A program made the translations under genes and the position numbers. DNA of 64,000 bases from Niabella ginsenosidivorans (GTDB taxonomy: Bacteria; Bacteroidota; Bacteroidia; Chitinophagales; Chitinophagaceae), in the NCBI RefSeq assembly GCF_001654455.1, contig NZ_CP015772.1:1426001-1490000 (forward strand). The letters are read 5' to 3'. Positions 56,679 to 64,000 of this stretch are shown here, piece by piece. Every line of letters starts with the position of its first letter. The first letter of the stretch is position 1. Under the pieces are notes generated by a model. That model searched no databases. It saw only the letters and a list, made by a program, of their open reading frames with translations, and had not been told where the DNA came from.

Positions 56679-57458
56679 TTAGCGGGGTTTATAAATGTTG
56701 GCCGCTACCCGCTCTACAAGGCTCTTGGGTATAAATTTTATTATGGTAGCATTCAGTTTATTGGTAAATCCCGGAACAATTTCTGCTTTGCCCTTTAATA
56801 AACCTTTTACTGCGATCTTTGCCACTTCCTGCGGGCTCATATTGAATTTTTCTGCTGTTTTTAACGTATGTGGCTGCATTCCCGCTCTTGAAACAAAGGC
56901 GGTGTCTGTGGCACCGGGAATCAAACAGCTTACAGATACCGTACTGTTTTTTAATTCAAATCTCAGGCTCCGGGTAAAGGATATAACAAATGCCTTGGAA
57001 GCCGCGTATACTGATAAATAGGGTACAGACTGGTAACAGGTAGTGCTTCCTACATTTAATAAATAGGACTTGGGGAACTTCTGTAACACGGGAATAAATA
57101 AGTGGGCAATGCGTAATTGTGCTTTTACATTAACATCAATAATGTTTAATTGCTCTTCCACAGGTGTTGTAAGAAATGGTGTATTTAAACCATAACCTGC
57201 GTTATTGACAATGATTCTTAAAAAAGGATGATAGAGTTTTGTTTTTTCAAATAGCAGGCTGGCAGCATGCGGATCAGATAAGTCCTGCACAATTGTCTGA
57301 ACTTCTACAAAGTGCTTATTCCGGATATAATCAGCGGCTTCAGACAGGCAGGGTTCGTCTATATCCACCAAAAATAAGCTCTTCTTTAATTTGGCTAATT
57401 CAATGGCAATGGCGTAACCAATACCTTTTGCTGCTCCTGTTACAAGTGCATACGACAT
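56679..57458 (-). CDS. Short-chain dehydrogenase/reductase
   Basis: A 259-residue classical SDR. The NAD(P)-binding motif is TGAAKGIG (7-14), followed by VDIDEP (cofactor preference undecided) and NNAGYG. The active site has Ser in LNVGSTTCYQ and Tyr-Lys in YAASK. The C-terminus GKAEIVPGFTNKLNATIIKFIPKSLVERVAANIYK is typical of the DltE/YqjQ-like group. The substrate is unknown. It starts 60 bp after the PhyH gene and is followed by tRNA-Cys, so all three may be one transcript. A weak hairpin (CCCCGC/CGGGG) overlaps its stop codon but lacks a U-tract. Confidence 0.92.
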   Translation of the reverse strand: MSYALVTGAAKGIGYAIAIELAKLKKSLFLVDIDEPCLSEAADYIRNKHFVEVQTIVQDLSDPHAASLLFEKTKLYHPFLRIIVNNAGYGLNTPFLTTPVEEQLNIIDVNVKAQLRIAHLFIPVLQKFPKSYLLNVGSTTCYQSVPYLSVYAASKAFVISFTRSLRFELKNSTVSVSCLIPGATDTAFVSRAGMQPHTLKTAEKFNMSPQEVAKIAVKGLLKGKAEIVPGFTNKLNATIIKFIPKSLVERVAANIYKPR

Positions 57459-57518
57459 ATTAACCGGCGGTTTTTTTTCTGAAATAGTTTCGTAACAGTG
57501 TTATAATTAATAACGGGA

Positions 57519-58385
57519 TCATAGGGAAGGTGTTAATCCGGGTTCATTTTGTGCAATTGTACGCTGTTTAGGTCTCCAGTTGGTGAACCGGGCTAACTGG
57601 TGATAGATCGGGGTTTTACTATCGGCATGCTTGGGAGCATAAGCCCCGGTTACTACAGGTATGTACATAACACGCCTGCGGCTTGACTCCCCGATATGTG
57701 GTGACTGCTGCACCCGGTGCCACAGGCGCCCGTCATGCACAGTAAGGTCTCCGGCCTCAATATCAAAGCCGATTTCCTTCTCATCCGGTTTATGGTCTAT
57801 AAAATATTTCTTTTTAAAGAACAGGGTTAGTAATCCTTTGTTATGTGTGCCTGCCAGAACCCGCAACCCGCCATTGCTTTGAGGGCAATCATCCAGATGA
57901 AGGCCAACGTTCAGCATGGGTTTTATTCTTGATCCCAGGAAGAGGTCCCGGGGGCTGTCGGTATGCCAGCCCAGTCTTGTAAATCCGCTGTCCTGGGTGT
58001 TTAAATAATGATTCACTACAAGGCCATCTTTTTCTGTTGCCCCGATGCGTCCTTCAAATGGGCGCAATAAATTTACGATCTGCTGAACACGATCACTTTT
58101 TAAGAAATTGTAAAGCGCTGCGCTGTACTGGGAGGCAAACGCGATGCGTTGTATAAGGGGCGACCCGTCTACATCAGTGCCGAATTTTAGCGGGATGCCA
58201 TTTACGCTGCTTATACTCTTATTTAGTAAATATTTTTCTACTGATTTTACTTCTGCAATGAATTCCTGCACCGCTTCAGGAGTAATAAATTGTTTGAAAT
58301 GCAGGATGCCATGTTCTTTCAGGTGGTGGATATGTACCGGCTTTATTGCATCCGGAAAATAGAAAGGTTGTGTCGGCTGGCTCAT
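57519..58385 (-). CDS. Phytanoyl-CoA dioxygenase (PhyH) family protein
   Basis: A 288-residue Fe(II)/2-oxoglutarate oxygenase. The metal triad is in WHTDSPRD (His and Asp, HxD) and the distal His of VHDGRLWHRVQQS, with the 2-oxoglutarate-binding Arg in the following RRRVMYIP. The cupin fold is visible in PMLNVGLHLDDCPQSNGGLRVLAGTHNKGLL and IGFDIEAGDLTVH. PhyH members hydroxylate many substrates, so no reaction is claimed. Expression appears to be tied to cysteine or sulfur status by the operator and leader ORF upstream. An oxygenase of sulfur-containing compounds is an attractive but unproven idea. Confidence 0.88.
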   Translation of the reverse strand: MSQPTQPFYFPDAIKPVHIHHLKEHGILHFKQFITPEAVQEFIAEVKSVEKYLLNKSISSVNGIPLKFGTDVDGSPLIQRIAFASQYSAALYNFLKSDRVQQIVNLLRPFEGRIGATEKDGLVVNHYLNTQDSGFTRLGWHTDSPRDLFLGSRIKPMLNVGLHLDDCPQSNGGLRVLAGTHNKGLLTLFFKKKYFIDHKPDEKEIGFDIEAGDLTVHDGRLWHRVQQSPHIGESSRRRVMYIPVVTGAYAPKHADSKTPIYHQLARFTNWRPKQRTIAQNEPGLTPSL

Positions 58386-58458
58386 AATAATGATATTAAA
58401 AGGGTTAAGAATGGATAAAAGTAAAGGTGGGGAAGACAGTAAGTATCCGGCAAATGCA

Positions 58459-58539
58459 TTAACAACAACAGCACATACCTGCCAGATACGATAAGATCCG
58501 TATCGATTGTGCTATGTGTATTGTTGTTGTTATAATCAA
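58459..58539 (-). CDS. Candidate poly-cysteine leader peptide 2
   Basis: An ORF from a TTG at 58539, or only MCCCC from the ATG at 58476, in the leader of the PhyH gene. Its 26 residues end LSYLAGMCCCC-stop, with TGC TGT TGT TGT just before TAA. The stop is 73 bp upstream of PhyH. The Cys codons (TGTGCTGTTGTTGTTA) can pair with an upstream segment TAACAACAACA...GCACA (58532-58508), and a GATACG/CGTATC hairpin lies between. This is the architecture of an attenuator in which ribosome position decides RNA folding. The start codon is uncertain. Confidence 0.5.
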   Translation of the reverse strand: MIITTTIHIAQSIRILSYLAGMCCCC

Positions 58540-58559
58540 GGTATAAAGTAATTTGGAGA

Positions 58560-58601
58560 CAAATATATAGGCAATTTATTAGTCTACAAAATTTATAGAC
58601 T
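58560..58601 (-). promoter_or_regulatory. Operator site 4 and promoter of the PhyH-SDR unit (minus strand)
   Basis: Perfect palindrome AGTCTA (58581-58586), N9, TAGACT (58596-58601). Reading the minus strand, -33 TTG (58589-58587), 19 bp, then -7 TATATTTG (58567-58560), an ideal Bacteroidota promoter. The TTG lies in the palindrome's spacer, exactly as at site 3. Transcription should start near 58553, giving a leader of about 168 nt that contains the poly-cysteine ORF. Confidence 0.75.
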
Positions 58602-59332
58602 AATATTTTTAAAAATTTATTTCTATAAGGTCAGTTGTTTGATCCTGAGCTGTTTTGTAATAAAACTCCCGGGAAAAATTTATGCAACCAGCAGCAAGGA
58701 TTCCGGGAAACGGTAAAAAACCTCTCTTTTGATTTATACCACGAAGAGCCACCGGTGCAATTTTCTAATTTGATATAGCTCGCCCTTACAGGGCTTAATA
58801 GGTTTGGGTTCCTGCCGGTTACCGTTATATTGCCCCTGACGGGGCTGCCCTGTAATTAGAGTAGACGCAATAGGATACAAATTTTAGAGAAAAAGACGAG
58901 CATTAATTTACGGACAGCCATTATGAGTATGGACAAGCCATTAACACGGCGGGCCGGGCAATGGCTGCAATCTTGCATGAGAGTCGTACCAGTATTTAAT
59001 ACCGTTTAGATTTAAATTGCACCAGGTGAAGGTATGTCAGGCTGAGCTTGCCAACGACTGATCACCCTTCGGCAAGCTCTGGGTAACAGTGTTCTTTTAA
59101 TGTCGGAATAATATAAGTAACCAGGCAGGGGATGCAGCTGAAACTTAGCCGGATTACTAAAAGCGTGCTTAATTTGAGAAAAAATAATACTCCCGCAAGC
59201 TGCACAGTAAAAGAAATGCCTTCTTCATTGAACGATCAGATTCCGTTCAAACGGTGCCTGGACGAATTTATTTGGTTCCTTATAGTTAATTTAGTTTAAA
59301 TTCGTCTTATTCATTTCTGCGTTTGCTTAAAT
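58602..59332. other. Intergenic region between the PhyH unit and PUL 3
   Basis: About 730 bp without a gene. It contains palindromic pieces of the kind common between Bacteroidota genes: CGCCCTTACAGGGCTTAATAGG with TTGCCCCTGACGGGGCTGCC (58788-58851), and GGCTGAGCTTGCC...GGCAAGCTCTGGG (59040-59085). The promoter of the sigma gene is probably in the last 60 bp but has no clear consensus. Confidence 0.5.
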
Positions 59333-59899
59333 ATGGAGAAGGATCATCAGCTGACATATCAGCTTGCTTTTCGGAAAGCCTTTTATGAATACAGCAAGAA
59401 GCTGTATCATTATTTATTGATAAAAACGAAATCGGAATACCTGGCAAACGAGGTAACACAGCTTACTTTCATCAAGCTCTGGCAATATCCCGGGTATTTA
59501 GAAGAAGCTCATAACCTGTCGGCCCGTATCTTCCAGATCGCCCGCACTACGCTGATCGATGAATTGCGAAAAGAGGAAAGAGGCAGAAAAAAATTGAAGA
59601 GTATAACGCTGCAACAGAATATTTTTAAGCAAACGCAGGATGATGGTTATGCTGTTTTGCAGGAAAAAGATCTGAAAGAAAAGCTGCAGCGCGCTGTGGC
59701 ACAGTTGCCCCCGGTGCAAAAAAAAGTGTTTTTGCTTAGTCGCGAGGAACAGCTAAGCTATAAGGAAATCTCCAGTGAACTTTCCATCTCGGTAAAAACA
59801 GTGGAAAAGCACGTACAGCTGGCGCTCCGTTTCTTAAGACCGATTTTGAAAGCGAATTTTACCATTTTCATAGCTTTGTATTATGTATGGCTCAGATGA
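59333..59899 (+). CDS. ECF RNA polymerase sigma-70 factor (PUL 3)
   Basis: A 188-residue ECF sigma factor. Region 2 is at about 10-75 (AFRKAFYEYSKKLYHYLLIKTKSEYLANEVTQLTFIKLWQYPG) and region 4 at about 120-172 (QLPPVQKKVFLLSREEQLSYKEISSELSISVKTVEKHVQLALRFLRP). The frame is intact. The FecR gene follows 34 bp downstream and a SusC gene after that, so it should drive PUL 3. Confidence 0.92.
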   Translation: MEKDHQLTYQLAFRKAFYEYSKKLYHYLLIKTKSEYLANEVTQLTFIKLWQYPGYLEEAHNLSARIFQIARTTLIDELRKEERGRKKLKSITLQQNIFKQTQDDGYAVLQEKDLKEKLQRAVAQLPPVQKKVFLLSREEQLSYKEISSELSISVKTVEKHVQLALRFLRPILKANFTIFIALYYVWLR

Positions 59900-59933
59900 G
59901 ATGATCGTTTAAGATTGCTCTAAACGTTTTGAG

Positions 59934-61013
59934 GTGAGAAAAAGGTTACTGAAAAAATATAATAAAAAAGCGGATCATCAATTGTATGCGGGGATTGATC
60001 CGGAAGCGCCAGCTTTTATGGCGGAAGAGGAGTGGGAGCAGTTTCATGCACCAGCTCTTCAGGTTAGTGAGCTTTCCGAGGCTTTTATACAAAAGGTAAC
60101 GGCTCCCCTGCCAAAAGTGCGCCCGTTCAGGAGGTTTATTGTAGCAGCTTCTCTGTTGGCAGCCGCGGCGGCACTTGTAGGGCTCCTATACAACCGGGAT
60201 CCTTCATCGCCCGTGGAGGCATACCACCGGGAAGGGCGTTGGGTGCCGTCGAATATGACTTTTCATTCAATGTACCTGAAAAATACCGGGTCTGCTTCCC
60301 AAACGGTTTTTCTGCCGGATCACTCGCAGGTGATACTAACGCCAGGCAGTGAAATAGCATATTCCCACTCATTGTTATTCGAGCAAAAACGTGAGGTGCA
60401 CCTGAAAGGGGACGCGCTGTTTAAAGTGGCTAAAAATACCTGTAAGCCATTTACCGTATACTGTGGTGATGTGGCTACCACTGCCCTTGGAACTATTTTC
60501 CGCGTAACAGATCGGTTAAAAAGCGGGCGCGTGGATGTTGCTTTGCTGGAGGGGAAAATAATGGTGCGTTCTTTTGGGGTTAAAGACACGTCGGCTAAAT
60601 ATTATCTGCTGCCCGGAAACCGGATCCGGTATAATACAGAAAAAAAACTCTTTGTTTTTATGGCAGTGCCGGAAAACAATGACCGGGGAACCGCATCAGC
60701 GGTGCAATCAGCAGAACCCTCTTCCGGGCCCGGGCTGGTTACTGCAATACCTGAAAGCAGGATGCCGGCGCCGGCAGTGACCGTTAGCAGTTCCCTGATT
60801 TTTAAAAATGAACCCCTGGCACAGGTATTGGACCAGCTGGCTCATCGCTATGGGGTGGAAATAGCCTATCCGACTCAAAAAGTAGCGGCAATCAATTTTA
60901 TCGGAACGATCAAAGCCGGACGTTCGCTGAAGAAAATATTATCCGACATTGCACTGATGAACGACCTTAGGCTAACCATTGATTCCGTACAGGGAAAATA
61001 TATCCTTCGCTGA
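59934..61013 (+). CDS. FecR-family anti-sigma factor (PUL 3)
   Basis: A 359-residue anti-sigma regulator read from a GTG start (59934), the only start giving the full cytoplasmic segment. One membrane helix lies at about 67-86 (FIVAASLLAAAAALVGLLY). The FecR domain is periplasmic (about 110-235, TVFLPDHSQVILTPGSEIAYS, LKGDALFKVAKNTCKPF, ALGTIFRVTD). A Pro/Ala/Ser-rich linker leads to a C-terminal DUF4974-like domain (about 285-359, FKNEPLAQVLDQLAHRYGVEIAYP). The partner receptor downstream lacks an STN domain, which is unusual for this arrangement. Confidence 0.9.
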   Translation: MRKRLLKKYNKKADHQLYAGIDPEAPAFMAEEEWEQFHAPALQVSELSEAFIQKVTAPLPKVRPFRRFIVAASLLAAAAALVGLLYNRDPSSPVEAYHREGRWVPSNMTFHSMYLKNTGSASQTVFLPDHSQVILTPGSEIAYSHSLLFEQKREVHLKGDALFKVAKNTCKPFTVYCGDVATTALGTIFRVTDRLKSGRVDVALLEGKIMVRSFGVKDTSAKYYLLPGNRIRYNTEKKLFVFMAVPENNDRGTASAVQSAEPSSGPGLVTAIPESRMPAPAVTVSSSLIFKNEPLAQVLDQLAHRYGVEIAYPTQKVAAINFIGTIKAGRSLKKILSDIALMNDLRLTIDSVQGKYILR

Positions 61014-61103
61014 AATAAAAAAAGCTGCTGCGCATTACGGGATACCCATTTCTTATTTCGTTGTATATAGTACGATCTTAAAACCATTTAAAGCATAAGC
61101 GAA

Positions 61104-64000
61104 ATGAGAAATAGTGCAAGCTTATTTGTTGCTGCCATTGCAGCCAGTTTATTGGCTGTTATGCCCCGGATGGGCCTTGCCCAAACTAAGGCAACGGTCA
61201 CCGGAATTGTTAATGATGATAAGGGAATTCCAATACAGGGGGCAACGGTAGCCTCTGTTGCTGCCGGGAAAAACATCACCACGGTCAGTACAGACAGCCT
61301 GGGGCGATTCCGGATGACCGAATTACCAACGGGAGAATATAGCTTTAACGCTACGATGATCGGGTTTGAACCACAGACCCTTACAGGATATACGTTAAAG
61401 GAGGGAAAAACCACCTCTATCCTTATTTCCCTGGTTCCACAGCCCGGTGCCATGACGGAAGTGGTGGTAGTTGGTTATGGCACTCAAAAGAAAGCGAACT
61501 TAACCGGGGCGGTCAGCAGTGTAAAAATGGACGAAGTGCTCCGGGATCGTCCGGTAACCAGCACTTCACAAGCCCTGCAGGGAACGATCCCGGGCGTACA
61601 GGTTACGTATGGGTCCGGACAGCCCGGAACAGGAACCAGTATCAATATAAGAGGTTTTACTTCTATTAACGGATCATCAGGCCCGTTGGTATTAGTAGAT
61701 AATGTGCCGATGTCCATGGATGATGTAAACCCGAAGGATATCGCAAATATTTCGGTACTGAAAGATGCTGCGGCTTCAGCCATATACGGAGCGCGGGCTG
61801 CATTTGGAGTGGTGCTTATTACAACCAAGAAAGGGGGCCGGAACCAGCCCATACGGTTTGAATATTCCAATAACTTTGCTATTACCGAAGCCAGCACGCT
61901 GCCGCAAAAAACAACGCCGCTGCAGTTTGTAAGCGCATTAAACGATTTCGGCACCAAAACTGCCTGGACGGGGCAGGATATTGCTACCTGGCTGGACTTA
62001 TTGCAACAATACCAGCAGGACCCCGGAAAATATCCGGAGGGGTTTACTTCAATTAACGGTACACGCTATCCTTTACAGGAGCATGATCTGTACGGAGCGC
62101 TTTTTAAAAAGGGCTTTGAACAGATCCATAATCTTTCATTCAGCGGTGGTTCGGAAAAAACAAGTTTTCGTACTTCAATAGGATATACAGATCAGGATGG
62201 TATCCTCGTTGGCAGAAATGATACTTACAAAAGGTATAATTTCAATTCGTTTATCAACACCTCCCTGACTTCCAATCTTACTGCCAGTGTGAACGCATTT
62301 TATTACCATGATCTTAAAAGGACACCTGCAAATTACGGCACTGTATTCAGCGATGTTGTAAAGTATGGTTCCTTTGCATATACCGATTATGGTACGCTGC
62401 CCGGCAGTGGGGAGCAACTGCCTTATTCATCAGCCAATAACATTGTTACGAACCAGCCACCGGAAAATCAAACCAATGACAACCTGCGGCTGTTTGGGAA
62501 ACTGGAATACCGTCCCATTAAGAATCTGAAGATAAATATGGAATATACCTATAATTATTCCAATCAAAACATCATGCAATCTTTTCCGACGAAGCGGTAT
62601 ATACAACCGGAAAATTTTCAGCTAGATATTGTTAACCCTACTTCTTCCTATAAACGTGCGTCTTCAACCACGTTCTATAACGCGTTGAATCTTTATGCGG
62701 ACTATTCGGTAAAGATTCACAATGCACATGATATCAATATAATTTTAGGCACCAACCAGGAGCAGAGTAAGCAAAACGGTTATACCGCCACAAGGCTCGA
62801 TCTGATTGCAGAGGATGTGCCTTCGCTTTCCACAAGCACAGGGCTCAGCACTACGGGAGACGATTTCAACGAGTTCGCGGTATCCGGTTATTTCGGACGT
62901 ATTAATTATGCTTATAAAAACAAATATCTGCTGGAGCTGGTTGCGCGTTATGATGGGTCATCCCGTTTTCCCGCGGGCCATCGTTTTGGTTTCTTTCCGG
63001 CCTTTTCCGCGGGATGGGTACTGAGCGAAGAACGATTTATGAGCAACCAGAATGTGTTTCAGCTTTTGAAGCTGCGTGGTTCTTTCGGGGAGATTGGTAA
63101 CCAGGTGGTTCTTTTACGGGATAACAGCGGTCAGCAGGACTATTATCCAGCAATTCCAGGTTTGCCAACGCAAAATTCCGGCTGGATTAATCCTTCTACT
63201 AATGTGCTGAACCCCACATTAAGCCCGCCTACCCTGGTAAGCAATAATTTTACCTGGGAACGGGTGCAGACAACCAACCTGGGACTGGATTTTGGTGTGC
63301 TCAACAATAAACTGGGAGGTACATTCGAGGTATACCGGAGGCGCACCCTGGGTATGCTGATCCCTTCCAAGCCATTACCGGCTACCCTGGGCACCACACC
63401 GCCGCTGGAAAATGCCGCCGATCTTAAAACAGACGGATGGGAGGCGGAGCTTAGCTGGAGAGACCAGGTGGGCAAAGTGCGTTATTCGCTGGGATTAAAT
63501 GTGTTTAATAATCAGGCTACCATTACCCGGTATGATAATCCCGGCGGTATCCTTAATATTAATGGCAGTGGCAATAATACCTATTATTATGTTGGGCAAA
63601 AATTGGGTGAAATATGGGGCTATGTAACCCAGGGATACTATGTTGCAGATGATTTTGTTTCCGGTGTATTAAATGATCAGCTGATCAACAACCGCACAGT
63701 GGCAGAAAACGGGGGCTTAAAGCCCGGAGTAGCGCCCTACCGCGGGTTTTATCAGAATCCGGGTGATATAAGATACAGGGATCTGAATGGCGACGGCGTT
63801 ATTTTTACAGGCAACAATACGCTGGCTGACCCTGGCGACCGCAAGATCATTGGCGATAATACGCGGCACTGGCAGTTTGGGGTTAATGGCAGTATCTCCT
63901 ACGCAAACTTTGATTTTTCCTTTTTTCTCCAGGGAGTAGGAAAAAGGGACCTGTGGATCAGCAACCAGGTTTTTTGGCCCTACATAAGCCAGTTTGCACA
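61104..64000 (+). CDS. SusC/RagA-family TonB-dependent receptor without STN domain (PUL 3, 3' end outside window)
   Basis: Open from the ATG at 61104 to the window edge (965 codons visible). After the signal peptide (SLFVAAIAASLLAVMPRMGLAQ) the carboxypeptidase-regulatory-like domain starts at once (ATVTGIVNDDKGIPIQGATVA), so the STN domain of the other two receptors is missing. TonB box and plug: MTEVVVVGYGTQKKANLTGAVS, DIANISVLKDAAASAIYGARAAFGVVLITTKKG. The barrel follows, with the late motif GDIRYRDLNGDGVI. It lies 90 bp after the FecR gene. The SusD partner is expected beyond the window. Confidence 0.93.
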   Translation, partial: MRNSASLFVAAIAASLLAVMPRMGLAQTKATVTGIVNDDKGIPIQGATVASVAAGKNITTVSTDSLGRFRMTELPTGEYSFNATMIGFEPQTLTGYTLKEGKTTSILISLVPQPGAMTEVVVVGYGTQKKANLTGAVSSVKMDEVLRDRPVTSTSQALQGTIPGVQVTYGSGQPGTGTSINIRGFTSINGSSGPLVLVDNVPMSMDDVNPKDIANISVLKDAAASAIYGARAAFGVVLITTKKGGRNQPIRFEYSNNFAITEASTLPQKTTPLQFVSALNDFGTKTAWTGQDIATWLDLLQQYQQDPGKYPEGFTSINGTRYPLQEHDLYGALFKKGFEQIHNLSFSGGSEKTSFRTSIGYTDQDGILVGRNDTYKRYNFNSFINTSLTSNLTASVNAFYYHDLKRTPANYGTVFSDVVKYGSFAYTDYGTLPGSGEQLPYSSANNIVTNQPPENQTNDNLRLFGKLEYRPIKNLKINMEYTYNYSNQNIMQSFPTKRYIQPENFQLDIVNPTSSYKRASSTTFYNALNLYADYSVKIHNAHDINIILGTNQEQSKQNGYTATRLDLIAEDVPSLSTSTGLSTTGDDFNEFAVSGYFGRINYAYKNKYLLELVARYDGSSRFPAGHRFGFFPAFSAGWVLSEERFMSNQNVFQLLKLRGSFGEIGNQVVLLRDNSGQQDYYPAIPGLPTQNSGWINPSTNVLNPTLSPPTLVSNNFTWERVQTTNLGLDFGVLNNKLGGTFEVYRRRTLGMLIPSKPLPATLGTTPPLENAADLKTDGWEAELSWRDQVGKVRYSLGLNVFNNQATITRYDNPGGILNINGSGNNTYYYVGQKLGEIWGYVTQGYYVADDFVSGVLNDQLINNRTVAENGGLKPGVAPYRGFYQNPGDIRYRDLNGDGVIFTGNNTLADPGDRKIIGDNTRHWQFGVNGSISYANFDFSFFLQGVGKRDLWISNQVFWPYISQFA

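Noticed and set aside
58386-58560. Known metabolite riboswitch (SAM, TPP or cobalamin type) in the PhyH leader
   Set aside because: No conserved riboswitch core is visible. The structure is explained by the AAC/GTT arms and the Cys codons.
58708-58860. Possible CRISPR-like alternation of short palindromes
   Set aside because: No repeat unit recurs at regular spacing; these are isolated intergenic palindromes. No CRISPR array was seen anywhere in the window.

Overview
The window comes from a Bacteroidota chromosome, most likely Chitinophagaceae. The evidence is three polysaccharide-utilisation-type loci (PULs), each opening with an ECF sigma factor, a FecR anti-sigma factor and a SusC receptor. 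Promoters have the Bacteroidota form TTG-N19/20-TAnnTTTG, Shine-Dalgarno sequences are weak, there are many lipoproteins, and the intergenic gaps are rich in repeats. The genus cannot be fixed from this sequence alone.

Layout. 1-2858: 3' end of an rRNA operon (23S without its 5' end, 5S, terminator). 3410-13707: PUL 1 (sigma, FecR, SusC, SusD, a frameshifted DUF4832-type protein, a GH16-like hydrolase whose signal peptide is out of frame). 13840-18621: META-repeat lipoprotein, EF-G, PlsC-type acyltransferase. 19639-24183: CcmF/CcmE cytochrome c maturation pair on the minus strand, divergent from an ErpA/IscA protein and a methyltransferase. 24265-28050: a small transposon-like element with target-site duplication, two tandem glutaminyl cyclase lipoproteins, an Lrp-type regulator and its EamA transporter. 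28385-35747: phosphoglucomutase, esterase, glutamate-synthase-like protein, a His/Cys-rich membrane protein with a palindromic operator, a Tat-exported superoxide dismutase and a small lipoprotein. 36995-54050: a GH88/105 remnant, a GH43 enzyme, a group II intron with its reverse transcriptase, then PUL 2 (frameshifted sigma, FecR, SusC, SusD, DUF1735/F5-8C lipoprotein, GH2 beta-galactosidase, sugar isomerase). 54343-58601: a cysteine/sulfur-themed cluster. 59333-64000: PUL 3 (sigma, FecR, SusC cut by the window end).

The most unusual part is 54.3-58.6 kb. Four copies of the palindrome AGTCTA-N9-TAGACT (two exact, two with changes) lie at promoters there. Two are followed by short ORFs that end in runs of cysteine codons directly before the stop (CCC-stop at 54391-54486; CCCC-stop at 58459-58539, minus strand). 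They flank a Rossmann-TauE/SafE fusion protein (TauE/SafE proteins move sulfite or organosulfur anions) and a minus-strand unit of PhyH dioxygenase, SDR and tRNA-Cys. I infer a cysteine- or sulfur-responsive regulon that combines a DNA-binding regulator with poly-cysteine leader-peptide attenuation. Such leaders are known from mycobacteria; I am not aware of a description in Bacteroidota.

Three genes in the two complete PULs are broken by an apparent one-base loss in a homopolymer (G5, T8, A7). This is either systematic base-calling error or real slippage, and it affects how both PULs should be read.
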